From JBCCGR01 sp039029195 (GTDB lineage Bacteria; Pseudomonadota; Alphaproteobacteria; Rhizobiales; Rhizobiaceae): 64,000 nt of DNA. Within the stretch, counting starts at the first letter, position 1. Each line of letters starts with the position of its first letter. The translations under genes were made by a program, and so were the position numbers. Where the stretch lies: assembly GCA_039029195.1 (NCBI GenBank), contig JBCCGR010000008.1, positions 1 to 64,000 of the forward strand, given 5' to 3'. The notes below the pieces were generated by a model. That model was not told where the DNA came from. It ran no database searches and worked only from the letters and a program-made list of their open reading frames with translations. Shown here one piece after another: positions 15,931-24,292 of the stretch.

Positions 15931-16991
15931 TGACAAAGATCAAGCTCAAAGGACTGAACATCAGGCAGTCAAAGGGAAAGTGGTACGTCTCAATTCGAGC
16001 CACCGGTGAAACGCTTGTTCGAGGGTTTTCTGGCGATAGGGCGGCGCTTGATAAACACCTGGCTTCCGCTAAGTTCTTGATGACCTACTCAGCTCGAACC
16101 ACCACCAAATCGTCGTTTTCAGAGGGGACGCTCGGCGCTTTGATTGATTGGTACAAGGCGGAAACCGTAAGATGGGCCAGCCTCAAACCACGCACACAGG
16201 AAGACTACAACAAGTGCTTCTCGTGGCTCGGAGCAGAACTGCAATACCCCGTTGAATTGATCGACAAGGAAGGGATTGCGTCTGTCCGCAACAAGGCCGC
16301 AAAGAAAAAATGGCCCAGGTTCGCTGACCAATTGGTGGCTGCTCTTTCGAGCGTTTTTGCTGAAGCGGTAGAAGTCGGGCGCGCACCATCCAACCCGTGT
16401 TTGGGGATCAAGCGCGTCCATAAAGCGAGCCATGACGCCAATCGAGAATGGACCGCTGACGAGGAGCAGACAGCATTCAAAGACGCGCCAATGCAGGTTC
16501 TTACGCCAATGCTGATCGCGCGCGAAACAGGACTTCGTGGCGGCACTATCCAATCACTGTTGTGGTCCGACTATCGGGGTGGACGAATTTACGCAACGGC
16601 TGAAAAAAATGAGGCGGTGCTTGAAATCCCCGTCAGCGCTCGTTTGGCTGCTCATCTGAATGCAATCAACAAAAAATCTGTATTCATCTGCACCAACGCC
16701 AGAGGCGTGCCTTGGAAACACAAAAAGGCGATGCAGCAGGCGGTTAGCAAACACCTTCTTGCCCTAGCTAAAGATGGCGCAGTCGCTCCTGGACTTACGC
16801 TTCATGGCTTGCGAGCGACCCTTGCTGCAGAGCTTCGGACTTTGGGGCTGGACCTTCGCACAATCGCCGATGTTTTGGGTGATGAATCTGAAAAAATGGG
16901 TGGCCATTATTCACGCCATGCACGTCGCATTGTAGCCGTGGAAAGAGCCTTCAAATTGCGCTCGGAAGGTTGTGCAAACAATGGAAACTAA
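15930..16991 (+). CDS. int: Tyrosine recombinase integrase
   Basis: This 353-residue phage integrase joins and cuts attP/attB. The N-terminal 60 residues form the arm-binding part, residues 62-165 a SAM-like core-binding domain, and the rest the catalytic domain. Catalytic residues are visible: Arg203 in ETGLRGG, His292 and Arg295 in LHGLRAT, and His326-Tyr327 in GGHYSRHA, where Tyr327 is the nucleophile. It lies about 100 bases from the truncated tRNA-Tyr, which marks its attachment site. It is the last gene of the coupled rightward operon. Confidence 0.95.
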   Translation: MTKIKLKGLNIRQSKGKWYVSIRATGETLVRGFSGDRAALDKHLASAKFLMTYSARTTTKSSFSEGTLGALIDWYKAETVRWASLKPRTQEDYNKCFSWLGAELQYPVELIDKEGIASVRNKAAKKKWPRFADQLVAALSSVFAEAVEVGRAPSNPCLGIKRVHKASHDANREWTADEEQTAFKDAPMQVLTPMLIARETGLRGGTIQSLLWSDYRGGRIYATAEKNEAVLEIPVSARLAAHLNAINKKSVFICTNARGVPWKHKKAMQQAVSKHLLALAKDGAVAPGLTLHGLRATLAAELRTLGLDLRTIADVLGDESEKMGGHYSRHARRIVAVERAFKLRSEGCANNGN

Positions 16992-17090
16992 TCGCCTTTT
17001 ATTGGGCTTTCTGGTCCAACTTAGAAGCGTTCTGCACAACTGCAATGCAGGTAAGGTGCTGAGAATGAAGTGTTTTTCGGAATGCGCGGA

Positions 17091-17134
17091 ACGGATTTAC
17101 AGTCCGTCTCCTTTAACCACTCGGACACTCCTCC
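17091..17134 (-). tRNA. 5' half of tRNA-Tyr(GTA), truncated at the attachment junction
   Basis: Read on the minus strand from 17134 there is an acceptor start GGAGGAG, a D arm of tRNA-Tyr type (CCGAGTGGTTAAAGG) and a complete anticodon arm ACGGA-CTGTAAA-TCCGT with anticodon GTA. After the anticodon arm the sequence no longer matches a tRNA: no T arm with GGTTCGAAT and no 3' acceptor strand follow in the next 150 bases. The gene is therefore cut, most simply by phage integration at or just after the anticodon arm. Confidence 0.85.
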
Positions 17135-17199
17135 GTACCAAAAGGACCAGCCTGACAGTCTTGTTGCGGGCATCATTTTCGTCAACCCGAACGGGCCGG

Positions 17200-17228
17200 G
17201 TTATGCCGAGAACAATGTCTACTGTCAA
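17200..17228 (-). promoter_or_regulatory. Promoter of the truncated tRNA-Tyr
   Basis: On the minus strand TTGACA (17223-17228) and CATAAC (17200-17205) are separated by 17 bases. Transcription would start near 17,193 and run into the tRNA 5' half. The boxes are close to consensus, as usual for tRNA genes, so the chromosomal side keeps the tRNA promoter. Confidence 0.65.
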
Positions 17229-17349
17229 CGAGATATGTTTGCTTCAGAGCAGTTTCAGATTTGAAGGTTGATGGCATTCCGCCTGCGAATTGAACGGCCA
17301 ACGATCCGATCCCCTTCCAACGGGTGAGAATCTGTGAAATGAGCGGTGC

Positions 17350-18162
17350 ATGGCACGACGAAACGACAAAAGAAGCGGCACTCCGGCACGGGCAGGCACG
17401 CATCATAGAGATCGAAGACGGGGCAGGGGCTCATCTCGCACCAAATCTGCGCCGGGTGAGGACCTTGTCCGCCTCTACGGGCTGCATAGCGTCCGGGAAG
17501 CGCTTGCCAATCCAAAACGCCGCTGGGTGAAGCTGTCGGCGACGCTGAACGCACTCAACCGGCTGGATTTGCCAGACCTTTCTGAAGGCAACCCCAAGGT
17601 CTCGCTTTGCCAGACACGGGAGCTCGACAAGCTTGTTGGGCGGGACGCGGTGCATCAGGGGCTGGTCTTGGAAGCCGAACCGCTTGATCCGGCCTCGCAT
17701 GAAGATTTGCTCGAATGCGATCTGCTTCTCGTGCTCGATCAGATCACCGACCCGCACAATGTTGGCGCAATCCTGCGTTCTGCCTGTGCGATGAATGTTG
17801 GCGGCGTGATCACCACCCATCGCAACAGCGCTACCGAATCAGGTGTGCTTGCGAAATCCGCCTCTGGTGCCCTTGATCTTGTTCCCATCGCACCGGTTCG
17901 CAATCTATCGAAGACGCTGGATGAGCTCAATGATCACGGGTTCACAACCGTGGGCCTCGACAGCGAAGGGCCGCAGGTGCTGGGCGATGGCATGGCTGAC
18001 GGAAAAGTCGCGTTGGTGCTCGGCGCCGAGGGCAAGGGTCTTCGTGAAAAAACCCGCCATAACTGCGCACATCTCGCCCGGCTTGACCTGCCGGGCAAGA
18101 TCAAATCGCTCAATGTCTCAAACGCCGCCGCGCTGGCGCTTTATGCGCTGCGGCGGGGGTGA
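17350..18162 (+). CDS. rlmB: 23S rRNA (guanosine-2'-O-)-methyltransferase RlmB-type
   Basis: This 270-residue SPOUT methyltransferase of the TrmH/RlmB group methylates a ribose in the 23S rRNA peptidyl-transferase region. The N-terminal 45 residues are basic and disordered. The small substrate-binding domain (residues 40-110) starts with YGLHSVREAL. The knot domain shows all three motifs: DPHNVGAILRSA, LVLGAEGKGLRE and LNVSNAAALALY. The length fits the family. It is the first complete core gene after the phage and reads away from it. Confidence 0.93.
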   Translation: MARRNDKRSGTPARAGTHHRDRRRGRGSSRTKSAPGEDLVRLYGLHSVREALANPKRRWVKLSATLNALNRLDLPDLSEGNPKVSLCQTRELDKLVGRDAVHQGLVLEAEPLDPASHEDLLECDLLLVLDQITDPHNVGAILRSACAMNVGGVITTHRNSATESGVLAKSASGALDLVPIAPVRNLSKTLDELNDHGFTTVGLDSEGPQVLGDGMADGKVALVLGAEGKGLREKTRHNCAHLARLDLPGKIKSLNVSNAAALALYALRRG

Positions 18163-18213
18163 AAACGGTGAGAGGTCGCAACTGAGAGATTTCCCGCTGC
18201 TCGCGTGTTTCTG

Positions 18214-19044
18214 TCAGTCGATATACCGCGGATCGACCGTGATTACCTTCGGCTCCTGACGATCCACGGGGCTGAGCGATTTATACTCTGAGCGCGTCTC
18301 GACAGACCGCGCTCCACTTTGTGCCCGCGCTTTCGCCTTCAGCGCATCGCTGACGATTATGATCTTCGGGCCGATTGAGCGCGGCGCGCGAATGACCGTC
18401 GGGCCGATACCCTGCTCAGCCGCGCGGCGTTCCAGTTCCCGCGCGTCATAGGTCTGGCCGTTGTGAATGATCTTGGCACCTGTCGATCTTGGCCCGACGG
18501 TGCGGACAGTCCATCGGTCTGGTGCAATCGTGATGAAGGATGGCGTGGCCGTTGACGGCGCAAGGCGCTGAATGCTCGGTGAAACGAACCGGTTGGTCCC
18601 CCGCAACCGGCGTTGAATACGCGGTCCGGCCCGGCGGCCGAAGCGGATGAATTGCGAACGATTGCGCAAGGCGCGGCGATTGTAACGACGATTGCCGCCG
18701 CCCACCGAAATCTGACGCCGCACGGTAATGCGGCGATTGTTGCCCGGCGCGCGATTGACGATACCGCGCCCTCTGTTCCGCGCACCAAACCGACGGTTGA
18801 TGCGGCGGTTGAAACGTCGGGAACCGCCTGAAACGGCCTGCGCAACCTGATAGGTTTCGAGCGCCTCGTCTGATTGGTCCTCAGCCACGATGACCGGGAC
18901 TGAGAATTTAGCGGTACCGAGTGCCGCCATCTCATTTCCATTGGACGAATGAGGCGTTGCTGCAATGGCGACACCCGCCAATGCAAACGCGGAAAAAGTT
19001 GCGAAAACTGCGGTCGAAATTCGGATTACGCGCGACATGGTCAT
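18214..19044 (-). CDS. Secreted Arg-rich protein of unknown function
   Basis: This 276-residue protein has an N-terminal signal peptide (about 28 residues, ending ALAGVAIAA). Residues 75-150 are extremely rich in Arg, Asn and Gly, with repeats such as RRFNRRINRRFG and NRRYNRRALRNR. The last 80 residues contain KIIHNGQTYDARELERRAAE and a repeated GPKII type strand. The basic part could bind polyanions such as DNA, lipopolysaccharide or polyphosphate in the periplasm. No family was recognised. It is convergent with rlmB. Confidence 0.7.
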   Translation of the reverse strand: MTMSRVIRISTAVFATFSAFALAGVAIAATPHSSNGNEMAALGTAKFSVPVIVAEDQSDEALETYQVAQAVSGGSRRFNRRINRRFGARNRGRGIVNRAPGNNRRITVRRQISVGGGNRRYNRRALRNRSQFIRFGRRAGPRIQRRLRGTNRFVSPSIQRLAPSTATPSFITIAPDRWTVRTVGPRSTGAKIIHNGQTYDARELERRAAEQGIGPTVIRAPRSIGPKIIIVSDALKAKARAQSGARSVETRSEYKSLSPVDRQEPKVITVDPRYID

Positions 19045-19351
19045 GACCCAGAATCGACGGATTCGGGCTGTTCCCGGTCTCCGTCTGGTCCAAATTGACT
19101 GTAAACCGGGCCTCCAGCCGGGTCACAATCGCCGCATCCCTGCCAATGTCGCGCGTGAGAGGGGCGGCTTCAAGACACAAAATGGTTTTTAACAGGTAAA
19201 GTTAATGGGAATAATTTGAGGAAATTTGCAATTGAGGGATGAGAGAGTTTCAATCCAAGCCGCCGGTCACCGCCGCGCGATGCGGCAATGACAAACGATG
19301 GTTTGCGTATTGCGCCAGCCGGGCGTTTGCCCGGCTAGACATCGGTGACGA
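19045..19351. other. Intergenic region with a strong hairpin
   Basis: There is no gene in this 307-base stretch. The right end holds AGCCGGGC-GTTT-GCCCGGCT (19317-19336), a perfect 8-base stem just beyond the stop of the SCP2 gene. It lacks a T run on either strand, so it may slow RNA polymerase or protect the SCP2 mRNA end rather than terminate alone. The left end should carry the promoter of the Arg-rich secreted protein. Confidence 0.55.
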
Positions 19352-19654
19352 CTAGCCCAGCAGTGTGCCGAGCTGCATGGCGATGCCCATGTCGCCATCG
19401 ACCTTCAGCTTGCCAGCCATGAACGCCATCTGAGCGTTCTGCTCACCAGCAGCGATTTCAATGAAATCCGACATGGCAACACCGATGGTGCAGTCTGCGT
19501 CAGTGTCTTCATTGTCCACAACGGCTTCCGCGCCGGATGCGTCGATACGTACGATGCCGTCATCGCCAAAATCGAACTTGACAACCTTGCCTGCAATTCC
19601 GCCGCGCTCAGCAACGCGGGCAGCCATATTTTCGGTAACTTCCTGAAGGGACAT
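19352..19654 (-). CDS. SCP2 sterol-binding domain protein
   Basis: This 100-residue protein consists of a single SCP2 domain, a hydrophobic pocket that carries lipids or acyl-CoA. Family features are seen in order: the central strand VVKFDFGDDGIVRID, then DTDADCTIGVAMSDF, and the closing LKVDGDMGIAMQL. It is divergent from the thiolase gene, with about 180 bases between them, so the two probably share a control region. It likely helps deliver or hold fatty or bulky acyl chains for the beta-oxidation genes nearby. Confidence 0.88.
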   Translation of the reverse strand: MSLQEVTENMAARVAERGGIAGKVVKFDFGDDGIVRIDASGAEAVVDNEDTDADCTIGVAMSDFIEIAAGEQNAQMAFMAGKLKVDGDMGIAMQLGTLLG

Positions 19655-19837
19655 GGGTGGTTCCTTGATGTTGTTGTGGTGATGTTTGGAAAGCGGCTCT
19701 TGTGTCTAAAAGGCGCTCTTGAGTTTTCAATCCCGGTGGGTCATCTTTGACGCGAACGTCAACGTCAATTGTCGCCATATAGCGATTTTGAGGCTTTTGC
19801 AAAGGCCTGATTACCACGTCCCGAAAGGAATTGAACC

Positions 19838-21016
19838 GTGCGTGAAGCATTAATCGTCTCCACTGCCCGCACTCCCATTGGCAAAGCCTATCGGGGCGCG
19901 TTCAACGCAACCCCGTCACAAACACTTGCAGGCCATGCCATCTCGAATGCCGTATCCCGCGCCGGAATTGATCCGGGCGAGGTTGAGGACGTGGTCCTGG
20001 GTGCAGCACTGCAGCAGGGTGTGCAGGGCGGCAATGTGGCGCGGCAAGCGGCACTCAGGGCCGGACTTCCGGTCACCGTATCAGGCATGTCGATCGATCG
20101 GCAGTGCGCGTCTGGCATGATGGCGATTGCGACTGCAGCAAAGCAGATTGTGCATGATGGCATGAAAGTGACGATCGGTGGCGGTGTTGAATCCATTTCC
20201 ATGGTGCAGACTGGTGAAATGCGCATGGGTGCAGATCCTTCGCTTCTCGCCATGCACAAAGACGTTTACATGCCAATGATCGACACGGCGGAAACAGTGG
20301 CCAAGCGCTACAATGTGCCCCGTGACGTACAAGACGACTACGCCCTGCAATCGCAGCAGCGCACTGCTGCGGGTCAAGAAGCGGGCAAGTTCGACGACGA
20401 GATCGTTCCCCTCACCTCAACCATGGTCATGACAAACAAGGAGACCAAGGAAACCTCCGAGATTGAAGTCACGCTCGACAAGGATGAGGGCAATCGGCCA
20501 ACGACCACGATCGAAGGGCTGAACGGCCTGCAGCCGGTGCGCGGCCCTGGCAATTTCATCACCGCTGGAAATGCCAGCCAGCTTTCAGACGGTGCCTCCG
20601 CATCGGTTTTGATGGAAGCGGCAGAGGTGGAAAAGCGCGGTCTCAAACCGCTTGGTGCCTATCGCGGGATGGCGGTTGCCGGTCTCGAACCCGACGAAAT
20701 GGGCATCGGCCCGGTGTACGCCGTGCCAAAGCTTCTGGAAGCCAACGGTCTCACCATGGACGATATTGATCTGTGGGAGCTTAACGAGGCTTTTGCGGTT
20801 CAGGTGCTTTACAGCCGCGATCAGCTTGGCATTCCAGATGACCGCCTCAACGTGAATGGCGGCGCGATTTCCATTGGCCACCCTTACGGCATGTCGGGTG
20901 CCCGCATGGTTGGTCACGCGCTGATTGAGGGCAAGCGTCGCGGTGCGAAATATGTGGTCTGCACCATGTGTGTTGGCGGCGGCATGGGCGCGGCGGGACT
21001 GTTTGAGGTTCTCTAA
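19838..21016 (+). CDS. Acetyl-CoA acyltransferase (thiolase)
   Basis: This 392-residue degradative-type thiolase cleaves 3-ketoacyl-CoA with CoA to acetyl-CoA and a shortened acyl-CoA. The active-site Cys is in DRQCASGM near residue 89; the second-site residues are in NGGAISIGHPYGMSG (His) and CTMCVGGGMGAA (second Cys). The length is standard. It is the first gene of a co-directional beta-oxidation cluster and is separated from the next gene by a pair of palindromic repeats. The chain-length range is not evident. Confidence 0.92.
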   Translation: MREALIVSTARTPIGKAYRGAFNATPSQTLAGHAISNAVSRAGIDPGEVEDVVLGAALQQGVQGGNVARQAALRAGLPVTVSGMSIDRQCASGMMAIATAAKQIVHDGMKVTIGGGVESISMVQTGEMRMGADPSLLAMHKDVYMPMIDTAETVAKRYNVPRDVQDDYALQSQQRTAAGQEAGKFDDEIVPLTSTMVMTNKETKETSEIEVTLDKDEGNRPTTTIEGLNGLQPVRGPGNFITAGNASQLSDGASASVLMEAAEVEKRGLKPLGAYRGMAVAGLEPDEMGIGPVYAVPKLLEANGLTMDDIDLWELNEAFAVQVLYSRDQLGIPDDRLNVNGGAISIGHPYGMSGARMVGHALIEGKRRGAKYVVCTMCVGGGMGAAGLFEVL

Positions 21017-21082
21017 TCTGTAGACGCAGCTGGTTTCAGTGGCCTGCCAAATCCGCTCCTGATCAATGCGCCAACGTTTTGA

Positions 21083-21122
21083 CCACACCCTCATCCTGAG
21101 CTCGTCGAAGGATCGGGTGTGG
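21083..21122. repeat. Palindromic intergenic repeat, family A copy 1
   Basis: CCACACCC (21083-21090) and GGGTGTGG (21115-21122) are inverted arms around an inner imperfect hairpin ATCCT...AGGAT. The core TCATCCTGAGCTCGTCGAAG recurs, in reverse, at 43.0 kb. It is a REP-like element widespread in alphaproteobacterial gaps. Confidence 0.75.
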
Positions 21123-21183
21123 CCCGGACTTGTGCCACGTCAGTTTCGAAGGTGTGGGCGCAGTAGACTTTTCACCCGTCGGG

Positions 21184-21218
21184 CCACCTCGTGGTTCGAC
21201 AGGCTCACCATGAGGTGG
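21184..21218. repeat. Palindromic intergenic repeat, family A partner element
   Basis: CCACCTC (21184-21190) and GAGGTGG (21212-21218) flank a core with GTTCGACAGGCTCACCAT. It is nearly the exact reverse complement of the element at 42914-42948. It follows copy 1 after about 60 bases, so the two act as one composite. Confidence 0.75.
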
Positions 21219-21279
21219 AGGGGATTGGGTTTTGGTCCAAAGAGACCGCCTTGCTCCAACAATCCAGGAGAACCGCAAT

Positions 21280-22074
21280 ATGCCGGAAATCATTGAAGAA
21301 AAGGACGGGCGAGTCGCGACCATCACGCTCAACCGGCCAGAGGTACGCAACGCGATCACCCGGGACATGTTCTTTGAGCTATTGGACATTCTCAATCGGC
21401 TTTGGCTCGACCGGGATGTCGGCTGCGTTGTCCTGACTGGAGCGGGCGATGCCTTTTCCGCTGGCGGCGATGTGAAAGCCATGGTGGCGCGTGCTTCCGG
21501 TGGTGAAGAGTTCGACTTCGACAAGCAGGCCGAGGGACTGAGGGCCATCATGGAGTGTTCGCGCCTGATCCACGAGATGCCCAAGCCTGTGATTGCCTCT
21601 CTTCCGGGACCGGCGGCTGGAGCAGCGCTTGCCATGGCGCTCGCCTGCGACATTCGCCTGGCGGCAGAGGACATTAAAATAACCACCGCATTCGCCAATG
21701 TGGGCCTCTCCGGTGATTTTGGTGGTTCATGGTTCCTGACAAAGATGGTGGGAACCGCAAAAGCACGCGAACTTTATTATTTGGCTGCCGTCATCACATC
21801 ACAGGAAGCCGAGAAGCTCGGGATCATCAACAAGACCGTACCAAAGGAAAAGCTTGGCGAAGAAACGGCCATGTGGGCAAAACACATTGCCGGGGGGCCT
21901 TCGGTGGCACTGGGCTACATGAAGCGCAACATGAACCTTTCAGAACATGCGCCTCTATCGTCCCTGCTTGATCAGGAAGCCCTCTACATGACACGCTCGT
22001 TTTACACAGACGACCATGTGGAGGCAGCAAAGGCATTTGTTGAAAAACGCAAGCCCAACTTCAAAGGCTCCTAG
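21280..22074 (+). CDS. Enoyl-CoA hydratase/isomerase, PaaG-like
   Basis: This 264-residue crotonase starts at ATG 21280 with AGGAGA eight bases upstream. The oxyanion-hole parts are present: GAGDAFSAGGDVKAM near residue 65 and LPGPAAGAALAMALACD near 110. The residue usually acting as catalytic Glu is replaced in GLSGDFGGSWFL, whose Asp matches the form in PaaG-type isomerases rather than classic hydratases. It probably acts as an enoyl-CoA isomerase or hydratase for unusual substrates in the cluster. Confidence 0.85.
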   Translation: MPEIIEEKDGRVATITLNRPEVRNAITRDMFFELLDILNRLWLDRDVGCVVLTGAGDAFSAGGDVKAMVARASGGEEFDFDKQAEGLRAIMECSRLIHEMPKPVIASLPGPAAGAALAMALACDIRLAAEDIKITTAFANVGLSGDFGGSWFLTKMVGTAKARELYYLAAVITSQEAEKLGIINKTVPKEKLGEETAMWAKHIAGGPSVALGYMKRNMNLSEHAPLSSLLDQEALYMTRSFYTDDHVEAAKAFVEKRKPNFKGS

Positions 22075-22190
22075 TCAATCTCATCCACGTACCGCGGAAG
22101 CCCGCGCCATCAGTCTTAAATTGCGCCTATCATGACCCTGAATCCGTTACCCGACTTTGGGTCATGAGCGCCAACAAAATGTGAGGAAAT

Positions 22191-24287
22191 ATGTCGGTAT
22201 CCACCAAGATGCACGGTTCCGTGCTCGTTGCGACCATCGAAAACCCACCCGTCAACGCCTTGTCACACGCCGTTCGGCAAGGGCTGATGGACGCAATGGC
22301 CGAGGCCAGGGAGAAGGGCGCCGGAGCCATGGTGATCGCCGGACAGGGCGGCACCTTTATCGCTGGCGCCGACATTCGCGAATTTGGCAAACCACCCATG
22401 CAGCCCATGCTGCCTGGAGTGGTGGACGCCATTGAAGCGATGGACATCCCCGTGGTTGCCGCCATTGAAGGCAACACGCTGGGCGGTGGTCTGGAAGTGG
22501 CGCTTGGCTGTCACTATCGTGTCTCTTCCCCGTCGGCGAAGCTTGGGCTTCCGGAAGTCAATCTCGGGCTTCTGCCTGGTGCCGGCGGCACCCAGCGCAT
22601 GCCGCGTCTGGTTTCTGCCAGCGATGCACTGCAGATGGTTTCGTCCGGCGCGCCAATCGGTGGCAAGAAGGCCGATGCGATGGGTCTGGTCGACGGCGTT
22701 GCCGACAACGCTGTTACAGGCGCAATTGCGCTCGCCGAAGAAAAGGCTGGAAGCGACGTTTCCGACCGACGCATCTCGGCGCGTACGCTGGAAATGACCG
22801 ATGCGGTAAGGGGCGAATTTGAGGGCGCACGTGCGCTGATCGCCAAACGCGCGCGCGGTGCGCTTGCCCCCCAGAGAGCCGCAGACTGCGTGGAAGCCGC
22901 ATTTTCCATGCCCTATCGCGATGGCGTGAAGAAAGAGCGCGAAACCTTTGTGGAACTGGTTGCCGGTGAGCAATCGATTGCACTCAGACACATCTTTTTT
23001 GCTGAGCGCGCTTCCTCAAAACCGCCGAAGGATGTTGATGCGGCACCGCGCGAGGTGAAAAAGGTCGGCGTAATTGGTGCTGGCACCATGGGTGGTGGCA
23101 TTGCCATGACCTATGCGGAAGCCGGGCTTTCCGTCACCATTCTTGAAATGAGTGATGAAGCGCTCAAACGCGGCATCGGCGTGATGGAGAAGAACTGGCG
23201 CCGCGGCATCAAAAGCGGGCGCTCCACCGAAGCGCAGGTGGAAGAGCGGCTCGCCCGGCTCACCCCCACAACTGACTATGAAGATCTTCGCGATGCCGAT
23301 CTCATCATTGAGGCGGTGTTTGAAACCATGGACATCAAGAAGACGGTGTTCACCAAGCTTGATGAGATTGCCAAGCCCGGCGCGGTGCTTGCTTCGAACA
23401 CCTCCTATCTCAATGTGAACGAGATTGCCGCTGTCACTTCGCGACCGGAAGATGTGCTCGGCATGCACTATTTCTCTCCCGCCAACATCATGAAGCTTTT
23501 GGAAATCGTGCGTGCTGATAAGACCGCCGACGATGTGCTGATGACCGCCCTCGCCATGGCGAAGAAAACGCGCAAGACGGCGGTGGTTGCCGGTGTTTGC
23601 GACGGCTTTATCGGCAACCGCATGCTGTCGCCCTATATCGCGCAGGCCGGTGCCTTGATGCTCGAAGGCGCTTCCCCAGAGCAGATCGACAAGGCCCTGA
23701 CCGACTTTGGCTGGGCGATGGGTGTGCTATCTGTGGGCGACCTTGCAGGCCTCGACATCGGATACAAATCGCGCAAGGACCGCACACTGGCACCACACGA
23801 ACAGCGACTTGCGATGATCCCGGACCGGATTGTGGAAGCCGGGCATCTGGGCCAGAAATCTGGCTCCGGCTATTACAAATATGATCCCGAAACCCGCGCC
23901 AAAAGCGCCAACCCGGAAGCAGACGCAATCATCGCTGCCGTGCGTGGTGAACTCGGCGTAAATGTGCGTGACATCTCAAGTGATGAAATCATCGAACGCA
24001 CCCAATTCGCGCTCGCCAATGAGGGTGCGCACATTCTGGGCGAAGGCATTGCCCAGCGGGCAAGCGACATCGATGTGGCCTATGTGCATGGCTATGGCTA
24101 CGCCCGCTGGCGCGGCGGTCCCATGCATTATGCCGACAGTGTTGGCCTGAAGGTGGTTGCCGAAAAGATCAAACAATATGCAGAAGGCGAAGGCGGGGTT
24201 TACTGGACCCCTGCCCCGCTGCTTCTGGAACTGGCGGAAAAGGGCATGAGCTTTGCCGACTATGACCGCGAACAGGCGAAGGGATAA
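22191..24287 (+). CDS. Fused enoyl-CoA hydratase / 3-hydroxyacyl-CoA dehydrogenase
   Basis: This 698-residue FadB/FadJ-like fusion catalyses two beta-oxidation steps: water addition to enoyl-CoA and NAD-linked oxidation of 3-hydroxyacyl-CoA. Residues 1-180 are a crotonase with both Glu in place (GNTLGGGLEVALG and GLPEVNLGLLPGAGGTQR). Residues 290-480 bind NAD (GVIGAGTMGGGIAMTYAEAG) and hold the catalytic His in MHYFSPANIMKLLEIV. A C-terminal dehydrogenase domain with FIGNRML and DLAGLDIG completes it. It lies six bases before the SDR gene, so they share an mRNA. Confidence 0.93.
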   Translation: MSVSTKMHGSVLVATIENPPVNALSHAVRQGLMDAMAEAREKGAGAMVIAGQGGTFIAGADIREFGKPPMQPMLPGVVDAIEAMDIPVVAAIEGNTLGGGLEVALGCHYRVSSPSAKLGLPEVNLGLLPGAGGTQRMPRLVSASDALQMVSSGAPIGGKKADAMGLVDGVADNAVTGAIALAEEKAGSDVSDRRISARTLEMTDAVRGEFEGARALIAKRARGALAPQRAADCVEAAFSMPYRDGVKKERETFVELVAGEQSIALRHIFFAERASSKPPKDVDAAPREVKKVGVIGAGTMGGGIAMTYAEAGLSVTILEMSDEALKRGIGVMEKNWRRGIKSGRSTEAQVEERLARLTPTTDYEDLRDADLIIEAVFETMDIKKTVFTKLDEIAKPGAVLASNTSYLNVNEIAAVTSRPEDVLGMHYFSPANIMKLLEIVRADKTADDVLMTALAMAKKTRKTAVVAGVCDGFIGNRMLSPYIAQAGALMLEGASPEQIDKALTDFGWAMGVLSVGDLAGLDIGYKSRKDRTLAPHEQRLAMIPDRIVEAGHLGQKSGSGYYKYDPETRAKSANPEADAIIAAVRGELGVNVRDISSDEIIERTQFALANEGAHILGEGIAQRASDIDVAYVHGYGYARWRGGPMHYADSVGLKVVAEKIKQYAEGEGGVYWTPAPLLLELAEKGMSFADYDREQAKG

Positions 24288-24292
24288 GGCTC

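Larger units (their letters stand above)
1..17090. mobile_element. Right part of an integrated prophage (left end outside the window)
   Basis: The segment runs from the window edge to a truncated tRNA-Tyr beside a tyrosine integrase. It has a divergent repressor/Cro-like switch near 4.3 kb, two DNA methyltransferases, a RecE-like nuclease with a Bet annealing protein, HNH, excisionase and integrase. No capsid, tail or terminase gene is seen, so the late genes must lie further left or be missing. Most neighbouring genes overlap by 1-4 bases, as in temperate phage early operons. The right boundary is inferred from the point where tRNA similarity stops; the exact core is unknown. Confidence 0.9.
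16992..17349. other. Attachment-site region between integrase and rlmB
   Basis: This stretch has no protein gene. It holds, from left to right, short repeats that may be integrase arm sites (near 17,030-17,050), the junction with the tRNA-Tyr 5' half, and the tRNA promoter pointing left. The last 120 bases before rlmB should hold that gene's own promoter, but no clear boxes were seen. Confidence 0.6.
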
